NCBI GenBank assembly: GCA_030295235.1 | Contig: AP026125.1 | Coordinates: forward strand, 1,488,001 to 1,552,000 | Length of the DNA: 64,000 bases | DNA from: Fistulifera solaris | Lineage: Eukaryota; Bacillariophyta; Bacillariophyceae; Naviculales; Stauroneidaceae | Direction: 5' to 3' | Shown here: positions 44,699-55,627 of the stretch, piece after piece | How positions within the stretch are numbered: the first letter of the stretch is position 1 | Layout of the letters: each line of letters starts with the position of its first letter | Position numbers and translations under genes: made by a program | Notes under the pieces: model-generated | What the model saw: only the letters and a program-made list of their open reading frames with translations | Told to the model about the DNA's origin: nothing | Databases searched by the model: none

Positions 44699-45652
44699 AT
44701 GCCATCCAATAAACGACGTAGAGCAACAGAAGGAGCCATGGTATTTCCCGTGGCCATGTTCGTCATCGGCGTAATGATTGTATTTTCGGAAGAGCCCATT
44801 ACGATGGAACGAAGTATACAAGAAGCGCAAAAACAAGTTTTAGTGCAACAAACGACTGTACAAGCACAGGGACCAATCGATCCGGTTGATTGTGAAGCAA
44901 TCACACCGAGAGAACCCGTGAATATATCGAATATGCAAAGTTACAAAGAAATACCATATCAAGTATCCTTTTCGTGGTGGGATCGTCGACTCAAACATCC
45001 ACAATTCGGAACGGCCGAAATGGAATACAATGACTCGGTACAAACCGTACAACGACTACTGCGTGATACGGAAGGTGCTTTTATTGATGTCGGTGCCAAT
45101 GCAGGTTTTATGACACAATACGGTCTCGCACTCAAGCGACCTACCTACGCGATCGAACCCATTTCCTACAATGTTGCAAAATTATGTGAAGGCTATCGAG
45201 CAAATGTTGCCAAGAAGTACGCGCTCGCAGCGACTCCATTCTTTCTTTATCACGCGGCGGCTGGGAGTGAGTACGTACCGGAAATCGCCATTACCCGACC
45301 TGCCGATGAGGTGGGATACTTTGATCAATCGTCCTTGTCCAGAGCGGCCGTTTTGCAACAAAAAGTGACCGAAGAACGAATACCACTCATCACAATTGAT
45401 TCCATCATTCCACTTTCACTACCCGTTGCAGTTCTCAAAATTGATGTGCAAGGCTACGAGTATGCTGTTCTACAAGGAGCCAAGCAACTGCTGCAACGAG
45501 AAGAACGGTATCCCGAATATGTCTTCTTTGAAGAAAGTCCGACGCACATTCAAAAAGCAGGCTTTCGCGTGGGGGCTTCACAGGAGTTTCTCGAAGAAAT
45601 GGGATACAATTGCATGAAAGATGGTGGGGATATTCTGTGTCAGAAGCTGTAA
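44699..45652 (+). CDS. FkbM-family methyltransferase, type II membrane protein
   Basis: The N-terminus MPSNKRRRATEGAMVFPVAM and FVIGVMIVFS forms a short basic tail and one membrane anchor, typical of a Golgi or ER lumenal enzyme. The SAM-binding part begins GAFIDVGANAGFMTQYGLAL and continues PTYAIEPISYNV; LPVAVLKIDVQGYEYAVLQG and EYVFFEESP are hallmark FkbM blocks. About 317 aa with no intron or frame break. Known for the family: O-methylation of sugars or other small substrates; the acceptor here is unknown. Methylation of glycans in the secretory pathway is an inference from the anchor. Confidence 0.8.
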   Translation: MPSNKRRRATEGAMVFPVAMFVIGVMIVFSEEPITMERSIQEAQKQVLVQQTTVQAQGPIDPVDCEAITPREPVNISNMQSYKEIPYQVSFSWWDRRLKHPQFGTAEMEYNDSVQTVQRLLRDTEGAFIDVGANAGFMTQYGLALKRPTYAIEPISYNVAKLCEGYRANVAKKYALAATPFFLYHAAAGSEYVPEIAITRPADEVGYFDQSSLSRAAVLQQKVTEERIPLITIDSIIPLSLPVAVLKIDVQGYEYAVLQGAKQLLQREERYPEYVFFEESPTHIQKAGFRVGASQEFLEEMGYNCMKDGGDILCQKL

Positions 45653-45833
45653 CTAGAATCTGCTATGTATTGTCGTCTTTGGGTCCTTTTTGCTACGAAG
45701 GGTTTGCTGCAATTTTTGAATCAACAAGAAAATAGATTTCAATTTTCTCGAGTCTCATGCAATACTCATATCTATTTTTCTCAAAAAATTAATTTGTACT
45801 ATAAACATGACACAGCAGGAAGTGATTTGTTCT

Positions 45834-47135
45834 TTAGATCAGTAACCAAGCAGCCAGATAGGCGCACGCGATGCGTCCCAAGGAAGGTAACATCGCACCA
45901 GAACTGGAGAGGGATGTCGGATTGTTGCCGGCTGTGGGCGTTGCTGCTGGTGAATCATCTGTTACAGTTCCATCATTGTCGCTGAATTGTTCCGTGTACG
46001 TGAGGATCTCGTCTGTCGCGACGAAGCAGTTGCAGGTTTCGTTAAAATCCTTTTGCCCTCCAAACACGTAAACGCTCTGAATATCGTTGTAGCCAACCGC
46101 ACTAAAGCGGAAGCGGTGACTGGGTAGATCCTCCATAAGCGTAACCCATTCATTTTCGTCTGCATGAAAGATTTCCAAGTCGTCAATTGCCAAAGTCTTT
46201 TCGCCAGGTTCCGGCGAATCCATCTCACAAATGCCAAGAACCGGACGTTCGCCGCCCATCGCAAAAATATGATCACCTAGTGCGACAAGAGCTTTATCAC
46301 CGCGACCTTGATTGAGGTCAGCAACCTGAGTCCAGGTGTCAGCAGCAAAGTCGTACTGTTCAACGCTCACCAACGGTGCACAAAACTCATCAGCAGCACC
46401 AAAGCCTCCCGTAACAATGGCTCCTGTGACAGGTGTACCGGGCAATGTGACGGCGGTGTGATCACCTCGAGGGAAAAGAAGTGGTGTTTTGTCAACAATT
46501 GTAATGGATCCGGCGCCATCTTCGGCAATTGTGAAAACATTTCCCTTGAATCCGTACGTCGCATCGTATCCCCCAGCGACATATGCTACTTCACCGTTCG
46601 TAAAGGCAACATTGTCGGAAGTCTGGTAGGCCTCAGGAAGATCGTAAGTCGCCCATGTGTTTGACGCAATATCATAGACCTAAAATAGAGTGAGATAAGA
46701 ATCACGGCAAGTTAACATCTTTTGCTTCACAAAACTTACATCAACAGTAGGCAAGAGGCCGTCCACTTCAACGTCTCTACCGCCCACCAGCCATATCTTT
46801 CCGTTCACCAAAGCAGCTCCGTGGCGGTAGCGAGCCACGGGTAGAGGAGCAAGCGTTTCGAAAGAGTTGGTGTTACGATCAAACGAGTAAAACTCCGATG
46901 AACTGGAAGAACAAACGAAGGTTGCAATCTCCTCAACGTAAACGTTGCCTTGTTCTGCATCGCAGCCTCCGGCAATGTACACGAGCTGCGAGGATTCATC
47001 GAATGAAATGGAGAAATCACTCAATGGTTTCGGCAAGCGAGCGCTCTCCAGCTTGGCGAATGTGAAGCCGACGACTTCTTCTTCGTGTGCGCACACAACT
47101 CCGAGCGATAGCAGCGAGAATAAGAGGGATCGCAT
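45834..47135 (-). CDS. Secreted kelch-repeat protein, possibly GPI-anchored
   Basis: Exon 1 (47135-46740) and exon 2 (46679-45834) are joined over a 60-nt intron (GTAAGT...TTTTAG); about 413 aa. The start at 47135 gives MRSLLFSLLSLGVVCAH, a signal peptide. Kelch-type repeats follow: QLVYIAGGCDAEQGNVY, RHGAALVNGKIWLVGGRDVE, VAYVAGGYDATYG, GAIVTGGFGAADEFC, HIFAMGGERPVLG and SVYVFGGQKDFNE. These would form a beta-propeller. A Ser/Thr-rich stretch (DGTVTDDSPAATPTAGNNPT) and a hydrophobic C-terminus (GRIACAYLAAWLLI) suggest a GPI or membrane anchor. Function at the cell surface is unknown. No frame breaks. Confidence 0.8.
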
Positions 47136-48188
47136 GGTAACGTTTGCTTGTTGCAACGCAAAAATTTCTAGCTATTTTTGGGGCAAAAAAGAGGATTGGT
47201 TGCTGGATGAATGCAATCGAGAAGATGAGTGCGGTACGTGGCTAATTGAAGTCGGTAGGCGGTCAGACGCCCATATTAAGATTTCATACACTGTGGGCCA
47301 TACAGAATTGAAGTGCCATCTGTCTTTTTACCAGTTTTTTACAGCTTTCCATTTTCTATGGCCGTGTTGTGTGTTATTGTGTACAGTATTGTGTCTTTTT
47401 GTCTTTTGTGGCTTTCGGAGTTCGGTGTTTCACACTTCAACTCTTCGTTATTTCGATAAGGTTGTTAATGATGTAGTCTCTAGGCTCTAGGCTCTAGTCT
47501 AGCGTCTAGCGTCTAGCTAGGTTACCAGGTATTGGTAAAGCACAAGGCATAAGAGCTGTAAAAACGTCGGATTTTAGGTTAAAGGTTTTAATAAATGTCT
47601 ATTAAAAGCGCAAAGTGCGAAGTGTGTCTCGTTTTATGTTGACCATGACGACGGCACCAAGGACCATAAGGTGGACCTTGGATCTTAAATGCTTGGATCA
47701 CACGTGGCAATTGGCAATTGAGGCACGAGGCTCGAGCGGACGAGGACGAGGCACGACGATCGAAGGTCGAAGATTTAAGGTTGCAACTAGAGAGACTAGA
47801 GACAATGTTTTATGTTTTATGATTTAGGATACAGTAGACTAGACTAGAGTAGGATTCCTTGTCTAAAGTATTGTCTATTGTCTTGATGATTACTGGAACT
47901 ATTGCGATGTAACCCGTATGAATATGAAGTATGAACTATAGTACGGTACACAAATTGCTCTTGTCCCTCCTTATTTACTCTTCTAAGAGTCAACTCTCGA
48001 AATCAAAGGATGAGTTTGTTTGCTGCGAACTCACAATTGATGCTAGAGTAGTGGGTAGTGGTGCTAGGGCGACGTAAGGAAGATGGTTATGCTGGAACTG
48101 ATGCCCCTTCGAATAGAAATATTGCATATTTTATGACTGAAGTCCCGCGGCTAGTTCGTATGCATACTATAATTAAATCGTTCTCTGT
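47136..48188. other. Intergenic with CTAG-rich tandem tract
   Basis: About 1 kb upstream of the kelch gene. Short tandem words based on CTAGGCTCTAGGCTCTAG and GCGTCTAGCGTCTAG lie at 47480-47520. Open frames at 47157-47490 and 47615-47827 have no protein-like features. No gene is supported. Confidence 0.45.
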
Positions 48189-49367
48189 CTATTTCTCCAT
48201 TTCAATTACCAGTGGATCATATTTGTCGTAAATGCTTTCAACATATCCCGGCGGCGGCGTCTTGCTCCCCACCACAATCTCCCAGTCTTTCAAAAACGAC
48301 ATTTTCTTTTCCGGCCCTCCTCGCGCTTTGTACTGCTCAAAGTACCATTCCGTCATGTCATCTTTCAAATTGTGCGTGGGACCACTCCATCCCAACAACT
48401 CCTTGGCTTTGTCGGGCGCGACATAGAAATCGGTGTCACGAAACGGAAACTTGGTCTTGTCAAAGAGTTCAGCATCGTAAAATTCCGTCTCATACTTTTC
48501 AATGGCAGCCGCTTTCGCACAAATGTCGGCAACGTCTTTGTACGAAACGAGTTGGTCGGTGCCGCAATTGAAGAATCGTTGTTGTTTGGCGGCATCTTCG
48601 TTGTTCAACACGGAAGCCAACAAGGAGGCGACGTCGCGAGCGTGTGTGAGACTCACCAACTGTGAGCCGTCTCCTGGAATCGGAACGGGTAATTCGCGTA
48701 CCAATCGATCCAAGAAGTAATCAAGATAATCATTCTTGTTGGCTTTGGGGCCGTAGATGTATTGCGGTCGAAAGGAGACATAGGGCAAATTCAATTCAAT
48801 CGCTTTTTGATCGAATAAATTTTGATCGGCAGTTTCTTTGACGGGCGTATCTTCTGGCATGGGAAAGACGCCTTGCGGTTTGTACATGCCGGCGGAACTG
48901 ACGTAGGTGTAAAGCGTGACATTCCACGCTGCCGCACATTCGAGCAAAGCCAACGCTCCGCCCGTCGGTTTCTTGCTATTATTATCCCAAACATAATCAA
49001 ATCGCGCATCACGTCCACCCAACATGCCTTGCATCTGAAATCGATCGCATTCGGCCGACAGCGGTGCCTTCATGATAGTGACGCCGCGCAAATCGGGAAA
49101 ATACGAACAAAATGGTTCCGCTTCATCGTCGCAGGCATCGTCTTGCAAAATAGTGACGGACGTAATTTTGGGATGATCTTGCAGTAATTGCGCTAAATGG
49201 TATCCGATTTCACCGTGTCCACCGCCTTTGTTTTGTACAATGAGAGCCGAGCTGTACAACTCCGTCGGGAACGTGCGCGTTTGAGGAACGACGAATGCGG
49301 TAGCGACGGCACTCCATCCCAGCAAAGTCAATACTTTGACGAGTGAGTTATTTGTAGATGTAATCAT
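48189..49367 (-). CDS. CSP41-like plastid NAD(P)-fold RNA-binding protein
   Basis: The start at 49367 gives MITSTNNSLVKVLTLLGWSA then VATA|FVVPQT, a clear diatom plastid-import junction. A Rossmann-type opening follows (LIVQNKGGGHGEIGYHLAQL), then DYVWDNNSKKPTGGALALLE, YTYVSSAGMYKPQG, YVSFRPQYIYGPKANKNDYL and DWEIVVG near the end. These match the atypical SDR proteins CSP41a/b. Known role in plants: stem-loop RNA binding, stability of plastid transcripts and rRNA. About 392 aa, no intron. Plastid RNA maintenance is expected here. Divergent from the zeaxanthin epoxidase gene; both encode plastid proteins. Confidence 0.8.
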   Translation of the reverse strand: MITSTNNSLVKVLTLLGWSAVATAFVVPQTRTFPTELYSSALIVQNKGGGHGEIGYHLAQLLQDHPKITSVTILQDDACDDEAEPFCSYFPDLRGVTIMKAPLSAECDRFQMQGMLGGRDARFDYVWDNNSKKPTGGALALLECAAAWNVTLYTYVSSAGMYKPQGVFPMPEDTPVKETADQNLFDQKAIELNLPYVSFRPQYIYGPKANKNDYLDYFLDRLVRELPVPIPGDGSQLVSLTHARDVASLLASVLNNEDAAKQQRFFNCGTDQLVSYKDVADICAKAAAIEKYETEFYDAELFDKTKFPFRDTDFYVAPDKAKELLGWSGPTHNLKDDMTEWYFEQYKARGGPEKKMSFLKDWEIVVGSKTPPPGYVESIYDKYDPLVIEMEK

Positions 49368-49779
49368 TATATCAACCGAGCTATGCAATAAGAATGATTA
49401 ATAATTATGAAAATGATTTCGTTGCTGGCTTCATTTTTTGTTTTTTTCGTTGTCGTTTTTGGCGAGAGCGTACGTCACTCACGGGTCACTGGTGATCGTG
49501 ACTCACTGATTTTCTTCATTGAAGTTTATCGATGGCGCGAAAGACACGCACCTCAAATAAACCAAAAACCGAAGCGGCAGCATGCCAATCACCCAACAAA
49601 GAGACGGACCGTCAGCATTCCTTCCCTTCTTCCTCAACATCGACAAAGCTCTTCAAGGTGTAGTGAACGAATAGTAATATCATTCTATTGCTCAAAAAGA
49701 AGCAATAGTGATACTTTTTCTGGCTCGCACAGTTTCATTCATTCAGTTTGATCGGATTACTTCTCACACAAACATCAAG
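49368..49779. promoter_or_regulatory. Divergent upstream region of CSP41-like and ZEP
   Basis: A 412-bp gap shared by two plastid-protein genes. The motif CGTACGTCACTCACGGGTCACTGG-like area (49468-49493) has GTCAC words repeated. No specific site is assigned. Confidence 0.35.
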
Positions 49780-51582
49780 ATGAAAACATCAACATCGCGG
49801 TTTGCTTCTTCCGCTACTCTGTTGGTGATTCTAGCCTCTTCACTCACGATAACAAATGCATTTTCCGCCATTACGGCTTCGTCCCGTGTTTCTAAGACAA
49901 CTACAGCACTTTACGCGGAAACTGCCGAACTACTCAGTCTCCCGGCGCGTCCAGGACGTCCTTTAAAAGTTGCCATTGCCGGCGGCGGAGTCGGTGGCTT
50001 GACAGCCGCACTCTGCTGCTTGAAGAAAGGCATGGATGTAACAATCTACGAAAAGACACAAGCCTTCGCTCGCTTTGGTGGACCCATCCAATTCGCTTCG
50101 AATGCCTTGAGTACACTCAAAGAAATTGATGAGACCGTCTTTGAGCGTGTCATGGAAAAGTTCACATTCACGGGTACGCGTGTGTGTGGTATTAAGGATG
50201 GATTGCGAGCGGATGGAAGCTTTCGTATGACGGACGATAGTTGGGACTTCTTAGTCAACAAAGATGCTCCTCCGGATTGGTTTGTCAAGTTTCCTCTCAA
50301 GGTGAGTTTCGCCAAAGAATTAAAGTGTAAATTTTTTGAAAGCCACCCTTAACTGACACACATGCTGCGAAACCGATAGCAATGTGCCGATCTCTTCGGC
50401 TTACCGTATACCGGTGTCATCGATCGTCCCGACCTGCAAGAAATTCTGTTGGACGAATGCAAGAAGCGCGACGAAGGGTTCATTGAGAATGGGAATGCCG
50501 TCGTTGGTTACGAGAATTTACCCGACGGCAAAGGCGTGACCATTCAATTGCAGGATGGTTCTACCGCACACGCGGATGTTTTGATTGGAGCCGATGGAAT
50601 TTGGTCCAACGTACGTGCGCAAATGTACAAGGAAGACCGAGCGAATATTGAAGGAGCGTCGGTCCGACAGGGATGTCCCTATTCGGGATACACGGTGTTT
50701 GCCGGAGAGACCATTATGCGCAAACCAGATTATTATGATACAGGATATGTGGTATACATTGGACCCAAACGATACTTTGTGACGAGTGATGTAGGAAATG
50801 GACGTATTCAATGGTATGCGTTCTTTGCTCTGCCACCGGGCACCAAAAAAAGCCCCGAGTGGATGGGGCGGTACGGAAGGAAAGGTATCGGACGAAAATC
50901 TGGTAGAATACATCAAAGGATTGCACGAAGGATGGACGGATGAAATTATGCAGAGTCTTGGACGCAACACCACCCGAATCTGTGGAGCAGCGTGATCTGT
51001 ACGATCGTCGACCTGAACTGTTTCGAAGTTGGGCCGACGGGAACGTTGTATTGATGGGGAGACGCTGTGCACGCCATGATGCCCAACTTGGGACAAGGCG
51101 GTTGCCAAGCGATTGAAGATGCCTACGTCTTGTCGGAATTGCTCGCCAACACCAAGTCGACCGACAAACTGCCGGCGACGTTGCAAACATTCTACAATAA
51201 ACGTTTATTCCGTGTGTCGACTGTGCAGTTCATGTCGAAGCTAGCGTCAGATCTTATCATTAATGCGTTTGACACACCCTGGAGTCCACACGACAATTTA
51301 GGCAAGAGCTGGAAGAGTTACTTGACCTTCTTCTGGAAACCGATCCTTCAATATCTGATTTTCCCCGCTCAGTTCGCTTATCTTTACAGCTACCACCCGA
51401 CCGGTAATATTGCCGAGACAGCGAAAGCACTCGCAGAAACGTGGGAGACAAGACACCGCGAAGGGGCAGAAGCTGCCTTTAGTCGGGTAGAAAGAGGAGA
51501 GCAAGTCAAGGCTTCAGGTCCTTCTTTCTTTCAAAAGTTCAAAGAAAACGATAAAGTGGAGGAGAAATCTGTTGCTGTATAG
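49780..51582 (+). CDS. ZEP: Zeaxanthin epoxidase, plastid
   Basis: Exon 1 (49780-50301) and exon 2 (50380-51582) are joined over a 78-nt intron (GTGAGT...GATAG). The leader ends ITNA|FSAITA, a plastid-import junction. Flavin monooxygenase motifs: LKVAIAGGGVGGLTAALCCL (dinucleotide fold), VLIGADGIWSNVR (DG motif) and, in the restored frame, VLMGDAVHAMMPNLGQGGCQ (GD motif). Known reaction: epoxidation of zeaxanthin to antheraxanthin and violaxanthin, opposing de-epoxidation; diatoms also cycle diadinoxanthin and diatoxanthin. Three extra bases break the frame: A7 at 50845-50851, near 50958-50961, and G4 at 51056-51059. Repair gives GTKKAPSGWGGTEGKVSDEN and QSLDATPPESVEQRDLYD, for about 573 aa. 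Unlike plant ZEP, no C-terminal FHA domain is seen. Confidence 0.85.
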
Positions 51583-51909
51583 AAGGATACAGCATTGCTA
51601 ACTATGAATCAAAAGTATTCAAGTTGATAGTTGCTACTATATTATACGTCCTTAGTTGCTACAAGAACCTAGAAAAAGTACGACTAGACCCTAAACCGTC
51701 CTTTAAGTCGGGTTCGTAGTTTCCATGAGACTTCTCTTTGCGTTATAGTAACAATGGATTCCTTTTGAAAAACGCAAATTTGACGTACCGGTACCGTTGT
51801 TTTTCACAGAAAATGATTGCATAAACGAAAGATCTTTCTCCATCATCACACCATGAAAGTTTCGACGCAATTTGAAACATATATGACTGCGATATGATCA
51901 CTTTAAACG
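51583..51909. other. Intergenic, ZEP to K+ channel
   Basis: About 330 bp; a TACCGGTACC-like word near 51786-51795. No gene recognised. Confidence 0.35.
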
Positions 51910-53212
51910 ATGATCCTCGCACAACAGTTCCTCATCCTACTGCTGAGTTTTCACGTGGAGCCCATACTCTCGTTTCAAGCCATTCAAGGCGCTAGTATGA
52001 AACACGCATGTTCCGTGCGATCGCCTCGCCTCGTGTTGCTGCAAGAGGTAACAGAAGCCAACCATTCCGAACCAGAAACGACCTTACGCTCAACGTGGAA
52101 TGTGTTTCTAGAAAATCTCTGGAAAGGAGTCACGTTACCCTTTCCGGCATTGAGAAAAACTCGTCCAGGCGTCGGATGGCAACTCGCATCCACTTTCCTT
52201 CAGCATGTCGTTGCGCGAAGGATTTCTTTGCGTGCTGGCCTATTTAGCGACCGGTATCTTAGCCTATTCGGTTGTTCTTGAAAAGTGGTCGGTAGTGGAT
52301 GCTTTATATTTTTCTTGTGTTACCTTTTCGACTGTCGGATATGGCGATCTGTGCCCGTCGACGCCTCAATCAAAACTGTTTACGTGTGTCTTTGGATTGT
52401 GTGGCATTGCCTTTCTGGGGGCGGCGATAGCCACCATTGGAGGGCGAGTCATTCAGGCTGAAGTGGAAGCCGTTCAGGAAGCTCGACAACGGTCCAAGAA
52501 GCGTTTGGCGAAATTATTCGAAGGCATGCCTGCGGTGTTGAAACGACATCGACACAAGAATCATATCGAGCAACGACAAGCAGTACACAAGGCACAAACG
52601 CGTATGCGACGAGCTCTAGTCGAATACAAAGCAGGGAGATGGGTTACCTCTATAGCACAGGTAGCCCGACGAGTGCTTCCTTCCTTATCCATTATCTTTG
52701 GAGGAAGTGCCTTGGTGCACCACTTGAACGGACACTCTCGGTGGTGGTCCCTGGATTCGATTTATCTAGGTCTCATTACGGCATCGACTATTGGCTTTGG
52801 TGATTTTTCTCCTCAGACAAAGTGGGCTCGTTTATTAGCAGTGGTGTATATACCCTTGTCGGTTGCTGCGGCAGGAGATTTGTTTTCCGGACTCGCAAAC
52901 GCGTTGCTCGTACGGCGCCAACGAGAAGTGTTCGCTCACCAGCTGGAAAAGGATTTGACAATCAAACACTTACAGGCTATGGATGTGGATGGCGACGGCA
53001 AAATCACTAGAGAAGAATACGTGCAGTTCATGCTTATCGAAATGGGCTTGGTCTCCGCAGAAGAGTTCAAAGAGCTAGCGGAACAATTCGAGCGCTTGGA
53101 TGTCACTCGATCTGGTTATCTCGACAATGATGACTTGAAGCTCATGGCTGAACTTCGGGGTGCAACGGTGAAGGGCTCGTCGGAGCATGATGAAACAGGC
53201 GGAAACAATTAA
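51910..53212 (+). CDS. Two-pore-domain potassium channel with EF hands
   Basis: Two selectivity filters are visible: CVTFSTVGYGDLCP (near 52320) and ITASTIGFGDFSP (near 52790), each with a pore helix before and an inner helix after, as in TPK/KCO channels. The C-terminus has two EF hands: MDVDGDGKITREEYVQFM (a canonical Ca-binding loop) and LDVTRSGYLDNDDLKLM. The N-terminus MILAQQFLILLLSFHVEPIL then S|FQAIQG resembles a plastid-import leader, which would place it in a plastid membrane; plant TPK3 is a thylakoid precedent. One extra C at 52197-52198 breaks the frame; without it the protein reads STFFSMSLREGFLCVLAYL and has about 433 aa. A long basic linker (RHRHKNHIEQRQAVHKAQTR) joins the two pores. 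Confidence 0.82.
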
Positions 53213-53447
53213 GAAACGCGAAAGTTTCTAAAGCTAAGCTACGTTTAATGGCTGTATTGAGTATTTTATTTGAGAATAGCTCTGCAAGGACTTATCAAAT
53301 GTTAACTATTACTCGTGTTTCAATGCGCAAAATAGAACGCACGACTGGTGCAACGTCATCCTATGTTCATGTTTTTTTTTCGGATGACGGTGAATTTGCG
53401 CCCGCATTTTCTTTTTCTTCACTTCAATGTTATCGTCATGAATCGTC

Positions 53448-54682
53448 ATGACCAATACCTCCTATCAAACCACTAGTCAGAAACGCAGCATCGGCAACCT
53501 GACTTCCCCCTGTCAATCCAAGAGAGAGGGTTGCAAAGTCGCTGTACTTCTTTTCGCTGTACTAGTAGCGGCAGCCGATTCATTTTCGATCACTACTGGG
53601 CCCGTTCGAGCTTCATCTGTCAATACTTTCATGTGTAGACAGGACACTACCCCTCGACGAACCCCAAATTTACAATTGGTCTTCTCGCCGACATTCAATA
53701 CGCCCCGATTCCCGATGGCTTCTCGTACGGCGGAAAACCTCGGTACTACCGACATGCTCTGCAAGTAGCGAAAGTTGCTGCGCAACACTTTCAGGACGAG
53801 CGAGTTCCTCTTGTGGTCAATTTAGGCGATATTGTGGATGGAAAATGTCAAGAAATACAAAGCGATTCGGGTGTTACGGTCGACCCAGGCCATGCGGCAG
53901 TGAGCCATGTCATGGATGCACTTTCGGCATACCAACATGGACCCATACTACATGCTTATGGAAATCACTGTTTGTACAACTTGGATCGACCTTCTTTGCA
54001 AACAAAGCTGGGAATTCCGTTTGTACAAGAACCATGTGGTGATTGGGTAGGATACTTCTCGCATTGCTTTCAAACGATTTATTGTGATAGATTCGTACGA
54101 CATTGCGAAGCATCGGAGATGTAAAACAACATCACAAAAGTACCAGCAAGCGGTAAACATTTTATCGGAAAATAATCCAAATTATCCTCATGCAGAAAAC
54201 TCTCCGGAAGGGTTAGAAGATCTGGATATGCGCTTTGTTGCCTTCAACGGTGCTGTCGGCCCTCTTCAATTGAATGGCTCAAACAACAGCTTCAAGAATG
54301 TCGCGAAAACGAAGAAACTGCCGTTATCCTTAGTCATCAACCCATTTTACCCGGATCCAGTAGTCCTGTCTGTCTGATTTGGAACTACGATCAAGTGCTC
54401 AGCATATTGAGAGCAAATGCGGACGTTGTTGCTGCATCATTTTGTGGACATGCTCACAAGGGATCGTACAAAAGAGATGACGTGAGTGGCATCCATTTTC
54501 GAGTTTTTGAAGCTGCTTTAGAAAATCTGGACAAAACATACGCGATGGTCGATTTTTATTCGGATCGTATACATGTGAGAGGATATGGCAGCTGCGAGTC
54601 TGCCGTGTACGATATGGGTCATTTACAGAGGAAGATTTCATTGATTGAAAGAGAGCAAGTTGAGCGTACGGAAAAACAATAA
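53448..54682 (+). CDS. ADPRM-type metallophosphoesterase
   Basis: With three single-base repairs the protein shows the full calcineurin-like motif set of Mn-dependent ADP-ribose/CDP-alcohol diphosphatases: KFTIGLLADIQYAPIPDG, VNLGDIVDGKC, HAYGNHCLYN, AVILSHQPILPGSSS and FCGHAHKGSYKRD. The breaks are a missing base at 53662-53668, an extra T at 54068-54070 and a missing C at 54260-54262; repairs read HCFKRFIVIDSYDIAKHRR and GAVGPSSIEWLKQQLQECRE. About 411 aa. The N-terminus contains a hydrophobic stretch (VAVLLFAVLVAAADSFS) that may be a signal peptide, so the exact start is uncertain; an organellar location is possible. Known reaction: hydrolysis of ADP-ribose, CDP-choline or CDP-glycerol. 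Confidence 0.75.
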
Positions 54683-55039
54683 GGACCTGAACTTCCTGTG
54701 TATAGTTGGCGCATTAATAAATCTTGCTCACCAGATACGCTCTTTAGACAAGCGAGGAATATACCTCTCGTTTACGGAGGATTTGGGACGCAATTCATCA
54801 TGATATGGTTTGAATTAACTAAAAGTACGTAATTGCTCTTTCAGAGGTGTTCTACGTATCGAAAGTAGTTCAACCGCCGTAAAACGAGCAAAACAACGGA
54901 AGGATACAGATTAAGACTAAGTCAAATAGCTAAATCATTCATGTCTCGTGATTGGAATTTAAATCTTTTGGTGAAAAACGGACAACAATTTGGGCCTATA
55001 GTAATTTTTCAATAAAAGTTTTTGAGCAATTTTGGAGCG
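54683..55039. other. Intergenic, no gene recognised
   Basis: About 360 bp of AT-rich sequence left of the second ~220-bp repeat locus. Nothing coding is supported. Confidence 0.35.
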
Positions 55040-55435
55040 GTCTATTTCAGAGATAGAATGCAGTTACAAACAGTTGGTATTCTACGCTTCATAATCATTA
55101 TTTTAGCTCCGACTGGGTGTATAGCATGATCATTTTTTGCCCTTGATAAAAAGAGATAAGGAACTGAAATTCAGTCGCGGTCTCCGTAAACCAACACAAT
55201 GATCCTATAGTGGCCCTAGAAGCCAACGACCCGGAACTTCTCGAAGGCGTTAATCAAGTTGCGTTTCAAATACAAACCGTAATCTGGAATGTATTATGAC
55301 ACCCATAGAAGTCTTTAAATTGATTATACATCTTGTGCTATCATTTGTGGCCCAGCTTGTCGCCGTTTCATTCGTTTTTCAGTGACTGAGATTCAGTCGC
55401 GGTCTCCTTGAACCTTCACATTGACCCTATAGTAA
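55040..55435 (+). repeat. ~220-bp repeat, second locus
   Basis: Units at 55162 (ACTGAAATTCAGTCGCGGTC) and 55383 (TGACTGAGATTCAGTCGCGG), each followed by TCTCC...AACC...CA and GATCCTATAGT or GACCCTATAGT. They repeat the two-unit layout seen at 40088-40375. A weaker third unit may begin near 55048 (TTTCAGAGATAGAATGCAGT). It lies upstream of the BSD-domain gene. Confidence 0.65.
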
Positions 55436-55627
55436 CCTGCGCCCTGCGCAGTCGTGTTAATAAAGGTGATACACGTTCGGGCATTTTTTTTTAACTTGGT
55501 GGTGTTCGTCGCGTTAACAATCATCGCGTGTTCTGCGAGCGTGTTGAATGCGTTGCTGCATTTTTGTGCAAGAATAATAATCATTTATTTATTTATATGT
55601 CACAACTTATCAGAAGAAACTAGCACC

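Noticed and set aside
47615-47827. Small plus-strand gene in the gap upstream of the kelch gene
   Set aside because: Composition is biased by repeated GAGGC and CGAGG words, and no signal, domain or start context supports it.
50545-51059. ZEP as a pseudogene
   Set aside because: Three breaks occur, but each is a single extra base and all flavin motifs are intact after repair. The same error type affects unrelated essential genes.
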